Shown piece after piece: positions 1-5,563 of a stretch of DNA of 8,644 nucleotides. The stretch is from an uncultured Gammaproteobacteria bacterium. Lineage in GTDB: Bacteria; Pseudomonadota; Gammaproteobacteria; Pseudomonadales; Pseudohongiellaceae. The stretch spans positions 1-8,644 of the forward strand of contig CAIYIP010000091.1 of assembly GCA_903926285.1 (NCBI GenBank). The letters are read 5' to 3'. The notes beneath the pieces are model-generated. The model was not told the DNA's origin. It worked only from the letters and a program-made list of their open reading frames with translations, and did no database searches. The position numbers and the translations under genes were made by a program. How positions within the stretch are numbered: position 1 is the first letter of the stretch; each line of letters opens with the position of its first letter.

Positions 1-861
1 GCCGGCACCCACCATCGTATGAATCTCATCGATGAAGAGGATGACGGAACCTTCCTGCTTACTTAATTCACTGAGCACTGCTTTCAGGCGTTCTTCAAAT
101 TCACCGCGGAATTTGGCACCCGCTATCAATGAACCCATGTCGAGCGAGAGAATACGCTTGCCTTTGAGGCCTTCAGGAACCTCCCCATTAACTATGCGCT
201 GAGCGAGGCCATCCACGATTGCAGTTTTACCTACACCCGGTTCACCGATCAGCACGGGATTGTTCTTCGTACGACGTTGCAGCACCTGGATGGTTCTGCG
301 GATTTCATCGTCGCGACCAATAACCGGATCAAGTTTACCTTGCTCGGCTCTTGCCGTGACATCGACAGTATATTTCTCCAAGGCCTGATAACTTTCTTCG
401 GCTTCTGGATTATTGACTGAGGCTCCGCCGCGCAGGTTGGCAATAGCTTTTTCCATCGCATTCGGGCTGACTGAAAACGAATTCAACAGCTTGCCAAGTG
501 GACCTTTGTCCTGCATCGCAGCAAGCAGCACGCTTTCGCTGGAGATGTATTGGTCCTGATTTTTCTGCGACAGTTTGTCGGCCAGATTGAGCAACTTGTT
601 CAGTTCGGGCGAAATCGATACTTGCCCATCGCTGTTCGTGACCACGGGCAAGTCAGAGATCAACTTGTCGAGTCCCTTACGTACGGCTGCGAGATCAAAT
701 CCGGTCTGCGTCAACAGCGAACGAATAGACCCACCCTTTTGATCGACAAGCACACTGACGAGGTGCGCCGGTTCGATATAGTTGTGATCCTTGCCCACCG
801 CCAACGACTGCGCGTCAGCCAGGGCCTGTTGTAACTTGCTCGTCAATTTCTCCATTCGCAT
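1..861 (-). CDS. clpB: ClpB disaggregase, N-terminal third (3' end outside window)
   Basis: ClpB is a hexameric AAA+ chaperone that, with DnaK, threads aggregated proteins through its pore in the cytoplasm after heat stress. The 287 visible codons hold the Clp N-domain (about residues 1-145) and the start of AAA+ module 1. Walker A GEPGVGKT is at 206-213 and Walker B VILFIDE at 273-279, so the key Lys212 and Glu279 have the same numbers as in E. coli. The family is normally about 860 residues, so roughly two thirds lies beyond base 1. The start at 861 (MRMEKLTSKL) matches the usual family N-terminus and has AGGA (870-873) 8 nt upstream. The other possible start, Met3, is less likely. The gene is last in the rluD-pgeF-clpB row but has its own heat-shock promoter in the 119-nt gap before it. 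The reading frame is intact as far as visible. Identification is firm. Confidence 0.98.
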   Translation of the reverse strand, partial: MRMEKLTSKLQQALADAQSLAVGKDHNYIEPAHLVSVLVDQKGGSIRSLLTQTGFDLAAVRKGLDKLISDLPVVTNSDGQVSISPELNKLLNLADKLSQKNQDQYISSESVLLAAMQDKGPLGKLLNSFSVSPNAMEKAIANLRGGASVNNPEAEESYQALEKYTVDVTARAEQGKLDPVIGRDDEIRRTIQVLQRRTKNNPVLIGEPGVGKTAIVDGLAQRIVNGEVPEGLKGKRILSLDMGSLIAGAKFRGEFEERLKAVLSELSKQEGSVILFIDEIHTMVGAG

Positions 862-894
862 TTAGTTCTTCCTGCCAATAATTGAATGGTTATT

Positions 895-922
895 AAATGG
901 GGCTGCACTGTCATGATTCAAG
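895..922 (-). promoter_or_regulatory. Sigma-32 (RpoH) heat-shock promoter of clpB
   Basis: Read on the minus strand, the -35 is CTTGAA (917-922), followed by a 15-nt spacer and the -10 CCCATTT (895-901), preceded by a further C and followed by A. This matches the known RpoH consensus (CTTGAA, 13-15 nt, CCCCATnT) at every defined position. The expected transcript start is near 888, giving a leader of about 27 nt with the AGGA ribosome binding site inside it. clpB is a classic RpoH target, so motif and context agree. Not tested experimentally here. Confidence 0.88.
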
Positions 923-929
923 TCATGAC
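910..929. repeat. GTCATGA inverted repeat bracketing the clpB -35 element
   Basis: GTCATGA (910-916) and TCATGAC (923-929) are perfect 7-bp inverted arms. The 6-nt loop between them is exactly the -35 hexamer of the heat-shock promoter. Because TCATGA is itself palindromic, GTCATGA also recurs as a direct repeat at 910 and 922, 12 nt apart, and 921-930 is a 10-bp perfect palindrome (AGTCATGACT). It could be an operator for a second regulator. It does not resemble CIRCE or another heat-shock repressor site that I know. A chance origin is possible. Confidence 0.5.
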
Positions 930-941
930 TGGCGGGTAAGC

Positions 942-955
942 TTGATAAAGGTCAA
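942..955. promoter_or_regulatory. FNR/Anr/Dnr-like site upstream of clpB promoter
   Basis: TTGAT-AAAG-GTCAA matches the FNR-family consensus TTGATnnnnATCAA at 9 of 10 defined positions. Its centre (948.5) is about 60 nt upstream of the start predicted from the clpB sigma-32 promoter (about 888), close to the -61.5 spacing of class I activator sites. It also lies only about 25-40 nt past the pgeF stop codon. The role is inference: a single match of this quality can arise by chance, and no FNR control of clpB is known to me. Confidence 0.3.
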
Positions 956-980
956 GTAATTTACTATTGGGGAAGAGTAA

Positions 981-1757
981 TCAGGTCTTTACAACGAGAG
1001 TCGCAAAACGTCCGGTTACCGGGCTATCGCGGTAGGAGTACCAGGTAGTGTTGTTGCAAACTGTGCAGGCGGGTTCACCACTGATCTGGATTAGGCCGGC
1101 GGTAAGCAAGCGGATGCGTGCGAGCTGATACAGATCCGCGAACCACTTGCCCTCATGTGCTGACGCTGAAAAGGCTGCCTCAGTTGCAAGTGCAGTCCCT
1201 GCAACTGCAGCTGCCAGGAATGCTTCCCTGACCTCACTCCCCACTTCAAAATGGCACGGGCCGATCGCCGGACCAAGCCACGCGATAATTTGCGCCGCAG
1301 GAGCCTTGAAACAGGCAAGCGTATTTTCCAGCACACCTTTCTGGAGTCCTCGCCATCCTGCATGCGCAACTGCTATTTCCTCGCGATCCATCGAACAAAA
1401 CACCACTGGAAGACAATCTGCCGTCAGCACACCACAAACCAGATTGACTGCAGTTGTGTAAAGCGCATCTGCTTGCGGGAGTGGTTCAGTTATATGGGCC
1501 AGTGCGTGATGGACCTTTGTGCCATGGACCTGATTCAGCCATTGCAGGTCAAGTGAAGCGCTGCCCGTAGCGCGCATTAACTGATCTCTCAATAAGACGC
1601 GATTTTGGGCAACGGCTGCCGGATCATCCTGAACATGCCCGGCAAGATTGAAGGATTGCCAGTGACCCTGGCTACAACCGCCATAACGGGTCGTAACAAA
1701 CACCTTGATGCCCTTGGGCAGGCAGATAGCCGGCTCATAGAGCGCAAGCTCAGTCAC
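981..1757 (-). CDS. pgeF: Peptidoglycan editing factor PgeF (laccase-domain, YfiH/DUF152 family)
   Basis: The YfiH family carries the Cys/His zinc site of the multicopper-polyphenol-oxidase-like fold. In E. coli PgeF is reported to remove wrongly incorporated L-Ser from UDP-MurNAc in peptidoglycan precursors; homologues have purine nucleoside phosphorylase/deaminase activity. With a GTG start at 1757 the protein is 258 residues (E. coli about 243). Metal/catalytic residues are visible as His78 in NQVHG, Cys115 in TADCLPV and His132 in AHAGWRG, followed by WLGPAIGP at 160-167. The frame stays open upstream to 2036, but that part is out-of-frame rluD sequence and looks unlike the family. The GTG gives the expected N-terminus (VTELALYEPAICLPKG) and has GGAA 7 nt upstream inside rluD. 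It overlaps the rluD stop by 8 nt (1750-1757), suggesting translational coupling. It is probably cytoplasmic, as no signal peptide is seen. Confidence 0.93.
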   Translation of the reverse strand: MTELALYEPAICLPKGIKVFVTTRYGGCSQGHWQSFNLAGHVQDDPAAVAQNRVLLRDQLMRATGSASLDLQWLNQVHGTKVHHALAHITEPLPQADALYTTAVNLVCGVLTADCLPVVFCSMDREEIAVAHAGWRGLQKGVLENTLACFKAPAAQIIAWLGPAIGPCHFEVGSEVREAFLAAAVAGTALATEAAFSASAHEGKWFADLYQLARIRLLTAGLIQISGEPACTVCNNTTWYSYRDSPVTGRFATLVVKT

Positions 1758-2706
1758 GATCTTGTTCCAGCAGGGCCAGCAGTTCCTGCATATCCTCCGG
1801 CAACGGTGCGTCCCATTGAACATAGATCGTGGTCTCGGGATGATAAAAACCGAGAGTGCGCGCATGCAAGGCCTGGCGCTTGAACTGCTGTAAAAATGCC
1901 AGTAATTCCGGTGCGGCAGCGCGCGGTGGCTTATAACGACCACCGTACACCTGATCGCCGACAACGGGATAACCGAGATGCGCCATATGCACACGGATCT
2001 GATGTGTGCGGCCGGTTTCAAGCTGCACCGTGACATGCGTATGACAGCGGAAGCGGGTTTTTACCCGGTAATGCGTGATCGCTTCGCGTGCACTTTCGCC
2101 TTCAGACACCGCGCGTTTCTGGCGTTGCACCGGATGTCTGCCAATTGGAGCATCAATGGTGCCTCCTGCCGTCAACACACCCTGCACAATCGCCTCGTAA
2201 TGCCGCGCCACGGTCCGCTGTTGCAGTTGCGCAACAAGATCATGGTGTGCTTGCAGAGTCTTGGCGACCACCATCAGGCCGCTGGTGTCCTTGTCGAGCC
2301 GGTGCACTATCCCCGCGCGCGGCAGCTCAGCAAGCTCAGGACAATACGCCAGTAGGCCATTTAACAGGGTTCCGCTGTAGTTACCTGCTGCAGGATGCAC
2401 CACAAGGCCAACGGGTTTGTTAATAATCAGTACCGAATCATCTTCATGAATGATATTCAGCAATAGATCTTCGGGCTGGTACTGGTCACTGTTTTCCGGC
2501 TCGGCATGCAGACTTAGCTGTTCGCCGCCAAAAACCTTGTCCTTGACTTTGCCTTGCTGGCCATCGACACGCAGATCGCCGTCCTTGATCCATTGTTGAA
2601 GCCGTGCCCGCGAATATTCGGGAAACAGCTGAGCTGCAGCCTGATCGAGCCGCAAACCGCTTTGATCTGGGCTTACTACCTGACTTGATTCAATATTTTT
2701 GGTCAT
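1750..2706 (-). CDS. rluD: 23S rRNA pseudouridine synthase RluD
   Basis: RluD makes the pseudouridines of helix 69 of 23S rRNA (U1911, U1915, U1917 in E. coli), needed for good ribosome assembly and termination. The 318-residue protein has an N-terminal S4 RNA-binding domain (about residues 17-75, GLRLDQAAAQLFPEYSRARL) and a RluA-type catalytic domain. The catalytic motif HRLDKDTSG is at 135-143, with catalytic Asp138 (Asp139 in E. coli). Other conserved blocks are INKPVGLVVHPAAGN (95-109), the C-terminal motif ETGRTHQIRVHMAHLGYPVVGD, and QALHA near the end. Length and blocks favour RluD over RluA or RluC, as does the bamD/pgeF/clpB neighbourhood. The start is ATG 2706, with GGA about 8 nt upstream. 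It is divergent from bamD and is the first gene of the rluD-pgeF pair. I could not resolve its promoter. Confidence 0.96.
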   Translation of the reverse strand: MTKNIESSQVVSPDQSGLRLDQAAAQLFPEYSRARLQQWIKDGDLRVDGQQGKVKDKVFGGEQLSLHAEPENSDQYQPEDLLLNIIHEDDSVLIINKPVGLVVHPAAGNYSGTLLNGLLAYCPELAELPRAGIVHRLDKDTSGLMVVAKTLQAHHDLVAQLQQRTVARHYEAIVQGVLTAGGTIDAPIGRHPVQRQKRAVSEGESAREAITHYRVKTRFRCHTHVTVQLETGRTHQIRVHMAHLGYPVVGDQVYGGRYKPPRAAAPELLAFLQQFKRQALHARTLGFYHPETTIYVQWDAPLPEDMQELLALLEQDRD

Positions 2707-2908
2707 GCATTTTCCGTTTGGCAGTGCTTTTTATTGGCCATGCTGTCAGCCATGATGATGGCCCTTACTAGTGGCCCTATTGTGAGACAGTGAGAAATGC
2801 AAGCGACTGCTGACCTTATATTCGCTTACGTTTGGTTCTCGCTCTGCCCTTTACGTAGTAAACTGTGCGGCATTATACAAAGCCTATCAATTAATACAGT
2901 GGTCTGAA
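2707..2908. other. Divergent intergenic region rluD/bamD
   Basis: This 202-nt spacer must hold the start signals of both rluD (leftward) and bamD (rightward). A candidate bamD promoter is at 2850-2879. On the rluD side I find no convincing -35/-10 pair. There is a 6-bp inverted repeat GGCCAT (2736-2741) / ATGGCC (2758-2763), and TTGGCAGTGCT is echoed by TTGGCCATGCT shortly after it. No open reading frame of note is present. Confidence 0.5.
2850..2879 (+). promoter_or_regulatory. Candidate sigma-70 promoter of bamD
   Basis: TTTACG (2850-2855, 4/6 to TTGACA) and TATACA (2874-2879, 4/6 to TATAAT) are separated by 18 nt. The predicted start near 2886 would give a leader of about 23 nt before the bamD GTG. 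The match is only moderate, but the position is right for a housekeeping gene and nothing better lies in the spacer. Confidence 0.35.
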
Positions 2909-3895
2909 GTGAATAAGTCTCTATACAGTATTTTGCTCATAGTTTTTCTCGCGCTCACCGGATGTGCATCCGATGACGAAAATGAATTCGCCGATTCGCT
3001 CGAACAGGATGTTTACGAAGCCGGCTTGCAGTCCCTTGATTCCAGCAACTGGGCGCGTTCTATCGCTATTTTCCAGCAACTGGAAGCCCAGTTTCCGTTT
3101 GGCAGCTTTGCGGCGCAGGCGCAACTTGAACTCATCTACGCCTATTACCGCAACAGCGAACCTGAAGCGGCGCGCACCACCGCTGACCGCTTCATCCGGC
3201 TTTATCCCGACAACCCGAACATCGATTATGCCTACTATATGAAAGGCATGTCTTTCTACAGTGAAGATTCCCGTATCCTCGGGCGTTACTTGCCAACTGA
3301 TCCGAGCAAGCGCGATCCCGGCAAAGCCCGCGACTCCTTTGCCGATTTTTCACAACTGCTCAATCTCTACCCGAACTCACCTTATGCCAATGATGCACGT
3401 GCGCGCATGGTGTACCTGCGTAACCTGCTGGCCGCCTATGAAATAGGCGTTGCCGAGTTTTATATCGAACGCCAGGCGTTTCTTTCTGCACTCAACCGTG
3501 CGCGCTACGTTGTGGAAAATTATCAAAGCACGCCTGCGATACCCAGAGCTATGGAAATCATGGTAGAAACCTATTTGCGCCTTGGTCTTAATGACCTTGC
3601 CGACGCATCACTGGCAATTCTCAAATTGAATTACCCCGATAGCCCCGCGCTTGATGCCAACGGCAATTTCATTGTTTCCAGCCAGATCACCGATCCTTCA
3701 TTCCTGTACTCAATGAGTTTTGGTCTTGTCGGTTCCAACAAGACAGATACACCTCTTGCTCCAACGCGCAGGCCAACGCGGAGTGATACACCCTATTCGT
3801 TTGACCTGCCCGTCATTGAACAGAAGCGTTCATGGCTGAATATTCTGACATTGGGAGTTCTCGGAGAGCCTGGCACGGAAACACCCGAGGAATAA
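2909..3895 (+). CDS. bamD: Outer-membrane assembly lipoprotein BamD
   Basis: BamD is the essential lipoprotein partner of BamA in the complex that folds beta-barrel proteins into the outer membrane. The 328-residue protein begins with a lipoprotein signal peptide: MNK, a hydrophobic stretch, and the lipobox LTGC with lipidated Cys19. Ala follows the Cys, so there is no Asp inner-membrane retention signal. Five TPR-like helical hairpins follow at about residues 48-81, 86-114, 140-171, 191-226 and 229-246; several contain the LYP-(D/N)-(N/S)-P signature typical of BamD. The start is GTG 2909; no in-frame ATG gives the signal peptide, and the ribosome binding site is weak (GTGG about 9 nt upstream). 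The family is 245 residues in E. coli but longer in Pseudomonas. The extra C-terminal part (about 260-328) has polar, Thr/Pro/Arg-rich sequence. It is divergent from rluD, the conserved arrangement. Confidence 0.95.
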   Translation: MNKSLYSILLIVFLALTGCASDDENEFADSLEQDVYEAGLQSLDSSNWARSIAIFQQLEAQFPFGSFAAQAQLELIYAYYRNSEPEAARTTADRFIRLYPDNPNIDYAYYMKGMSFYSEDSRILGRYLPTDPSKRDPGKARDSFADFSQLLNLYPNSPYANDARARMVYLRNLLAAYEIGVAEFYIERQAFLSALNRARYVVENYQSTPAIPRAMEIMVETYLRLGLNDLADASLAILKLNYPDSPALDANGNFIVSSQITDPSFLYSMSFGLVGSNKTDTPLAPTRRPTRSDTPYSFDLPVIEQKRSWLNILTLGVLGEPGTETPEE

Positions 3896-4021
3896 ATCGC
3901 CAGTTCACTTGCACGGAAGCATTCTGTCCACCATTGTTGAATTTATTATTCTGTTTTAACTCTGTTGTTCTTCCAGCGTACGCTGCAACTTCAGCCAGCT
4001 GACAAGCGCAAAATCACGCCT

Positions 4022-4609
4022 ATGCAAAAACGCTATCTCACTGCAGAGCAATTACTTCAGGATTCATTCGCGCTTGCAATACAAGTAGCCACCAGCGGCT
4101 TCGTGCCCGAGCTGATTGTAGGGATATGGCGCGGGGGTGCACCGGTTGCAATCGTGATGCAGGAAGTGCTCGAGTTTGCAGGTATCGCCTGTAATCACCT
4201 CGCCATCCGCACATCTTCATACTCCGATATCGGCAAGCGTACTGAAGTCAAAGTCCAGGGTATGGAGAGTCTTGCCAGTCAATTGCGCGGCATCCATTCC
4301 GTCTTGCTTGTAGATGACATTTTTGATTCAGGCCTGAGCATGGCCAAGGTGCTGGATGAGATCCGTGTAATCTGCGCGGAACCACTCGTGATAAAAACTG
4401 CGACGCCCTATTACAAGCCGGAAAATAACCAGACCAGCATGCAGCCCGATTTTTTCTTGCACAGCACAGACGATTGGCTGGTCTTCCCGCACGAATTGCA
4501 GGGCCTGACACAGCAAGAATTACTTGCGCACAAACCGATTCCTTCGGCACTAAAGCAACAGTTGCTGGACTTGCAGGACTTAAAAATAAAAGAAGAACAG
4601 GCCCGTTAA
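4022..4609 (+). CDS. Phosphoribosyltransferase-domain protein (type I PRTase, HGPRT-like), substrate unknown
   Basis: This type I PRTase should transfer phosphoribose from PRPP to a base or a related acceptor. The 195-residue protein shows the PRPP-binding motif VLLVDDIFDSGLS at 94-106, the pyrophosphate loop GIWRGGAPV at 34-42 and a WLVFPHE block at 152-158 as in hypoxanthine/xanthine PRTase-like proteins. It lacks features that would fix the substrate, so I do not assign Hpt or Gpt. The reading frame is open back to a TTG at 3965, but ATG 4022 (MQKRYLTAEQLL) matches how such proteins usually begin; neither start has a clear Shine-Dalgarno sequence. It lies 126 nt after bamD with no convincing terminator between, so read-through from bamD is possible, and it ends at a hairpin terminator before anbu. 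It is presumably cytoplasmic. Any functional tie to the Anbu system is only a guess from proximity. Confidence 0.85.
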   Translation: MQKRYLTAEQLLQDSFALAIQVATSGFVPELIVGIWRGGAPVAIVMQEVLEFAGIACNHLAIRTSSYSDIGKRTEVKVQGMESLASQLRGIHSVLLVDDIFDSGLSMAKVLDEIRVICAEPLVIKTATPYYKPENNQTSMQPDFFLHSTDDWLVFPHELQGLTQQELLAHKPIPSALKQQLLDLQDLKIKEEQAR

Positions 4610-4628
4610 AATGACGCTTTACCGGGCG

Positions 4629-4667
4629 AATCCGCACCAGCGTGGTGCTTAACTGCGGATTTATTTA
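4629..4667 (+). terminator. Hairpin terminator after the phosphoribosyltransferase gene
   Basis: AATCCGCA (4629-4636) pairs perfectly with TGCGGATT (4654-4661). Inside it CACCA/TGGTG can form an alternative or nested stem. The stem is followed by the T-rich ATTTATTT, a plausible intrinsic terminator about 20 nt after the stop codon. The T tract is interrupted by A, so strength is uncertain. It overlaps the -35 region of the candidate anbu promoter. Confidence 0.55.
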
Positions 4668-4676
4668 GGCTATACT
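4649..4676 (+). promoter_or_regulatory. Candidate sigma-70 promoter of anbu
   Basis: TTAACT (4649-4654, 4/6) and TATACT (4671-4676, 5/6) are separated by 16 nt. The predicted start near 4683 gives a leader of about 76 nt ending in a good ribosome binding site. The -35 lies in the loop and 3' stem of the preceding terminator. No other clear promoter is seen in the 149-nt gap. Confidence 0.42.
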
Positions 4677-4758
4677 CCAGTTCGCAATTTGCAGTTGTCT
4701 CCACATTACGGCGAGCTGTTTTTACTTTCTTCGATATGGATTTAATGCAGGACTTATC

Positions 4759-5481
4759 ATGACTTATTGCGTAGCTATTTCTGTTAATGCAGGAATGGTT
4801 TTCTGTTCCGACTCACGCACCAATGCCGGTGTCGATCAAATAAGCACCTATAGCAAACTGTTCCGCTACGATCTGGGACCTGAGCGCCAATTTGTCATCA
4901 TGACTGCGGGCAACCTGGCCACAACCCAGGCAAGCATGGCTCAACTGAAAAAAGATATCCGCCAAAAATCCATCGTGAATCTCAATACTGTCTTGACCAT
5001 TGGTGATGCCGCCGATTATCTTGGTGATGTGAGTGTCACCCAGCAGGACAAACACGGTGGGTCCAAGTCGGCATTTAGCGCCACGTTTATTCTTGGTGGC
5101 CAGATTGCAGGCAGTGAACATCGCATCGTCATGATTTACCCCGAAGGCAATCACATCACAAGCAGCAAGGACACACCCTACCTGCAGATTGGCGAGAGCA
5201 AATACGGCAAGCCCATTCTGGATCGCATCTTGTCTCTTGATACTCCACTGGACACCGCGGCATTGAGCTCCCTCGTATCAATGGATTCGACAATGCGCAG
5301 TAATTTGTCCGTGGGACCGCCTATTGAACTGGTGGTGTACAAGACTGACAGCTTTTCGCTGCAATCGTATTATCGCTTTGAAGAAGACAGTGAATTCTTG
5401 CGTGAACTAAAGAAAAGCTGGGATAACCGCTTGAAGGAAGCCTTTCACAAACTGCCCCCTCTTACCTTGCAATACAGCTGA
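4759..5481 (+). CDS. anbu: Anbu, proteasome/HslV-like Thr protease (ancestral beta subunit)
   Basis: Anbu proteins are Ntn hydrolases related to HslV and proteasome beta subunits. Published Anbu structures form open, lock-washer or helical assemblies, and the native substrate is unclear. The 240-residue protein starts Met-Thr, so removal of Met would expose the nucleophile Thr1 without a propeptide. In mature numbering Asp17 (in CSDSRTNAG) and Lys32 (in TYSKLF) fit the Thr1/Asp17/Lys33 pattern of the proteasome. The TAGNLATTQ block is at ORF residues 49-57, and DSTMRSNLSVGPPIEL lies near the C-terminus. Length is normal for the family. ATG 4759 has AGGA (4749-4752) 6 nt upstream. It is followed, on the opposite strand, by the alpha-E and ATP-grasp genes it usually accompanies, with the transglutaminase beyond them. 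No HslU-like ATPase is present in the window. Identification is strong; its biological role is not settled. Confidence 0.93.
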   Translation: MTYCVAISVNAGMVFCSDSRTNAGVDQISTYSKLFRYDLGPERQFVIMTAGNLATTQASMAQLKKDIRQKSIVNLNTVLTIGDAADYLGDVSVTQQDKHGGSKSAFSATFILGGQIAGSEHRIVMIYPEGNHITSSKDTPYLQIGESKYGKPILDRILSLDTPLDTAALSSLVSMDSTMRSNLSVGPPIELVVYKTDSFSLQSYYRFEEDSEFLRELKKSWDNRLKEAFHKLPPLTLQYS

Positions 5482-5563
5482 AAGACACAATCACAGCAGC
5501 CATGCTGGATTTAAGCAGAAAAAAAATAAAAGTCTGGCAATCAATCGCGAGTAATTCTGGCTT
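5482..5563. terminator. Convergent spacer with weak, possibly bidirectional termination signals
   Basis: The anbu and alpha-E stops face each other over 82 nt. On the plus strand a short hairpin CAGCA-GCCA-TGCTG (5494-5507) follows the anbu stop but lacks a strong T tract. On the minus strand the 8-A run at 5519-5526 plus 5528-5531 reads as TTTTATTTTTTTT after the alpha-E stop, but only an AT-rich imperfect stem (around 5535-5555) precedes it. Termination here is plausible for both genes, yet neither signal is convincing alone. Confidence 0.3.

Noticed and set aside
550..834. Plus-strand open frame opposite clpB
   Set aside because: Antisense shadow of the ClpB N-domain coding sequence, with no domain or start signal.
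961..980. Possible terminator after pgeF (TTACT...AGTAA)
   Set aside because: Only a 5-bp AT-rich stem without a T tract; read-through into clpB cannot be excluded.
1758..2036. Upstream extension of pgeF giving a 351-residue protein
   Set aside because: This part is rluD read in another frame. It resembles no PgeF N-terminus, while GTG 1757 gives normal length and has a ribosome binding site.
1605..2423. Plus-strand open frames opposite rluD/pgeF (92, 125 and 111 codons)
   Set aside because: Antisense shadows of clear genes; composition is biased by the opposite strand's codons and no recognisable motifs appear.
2736..2763. GGCCAT/ATGGCC inverted repeat as terminator or riboswitch
   Set aside because: 6-bp arms with a 16-nt loop and no T tract, lying upstream of both divergent genes; kept only as a note in the intergenic entry.
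3965..4021. TTG start adding 19 residues to the phosphoribosyltransferase
   Set aside because: No ribosome binding site, and the added sequence is unlike the usual start; ATG 4022 fits better.
3896..4021. Promoter or terminator between bamD and the PRTase
   Set aside because: TATTAT (3944-3949) resembles a -10 but has no -35 at suitable spacing, and no hairpin with a T tract is seen.
4248..4637. 129-codon minus-strand open frame opposite the PRTase
   Set aside because: Its start lies in the terminator region and the body mirrors a gene with a clear PRPP motif; no family features.
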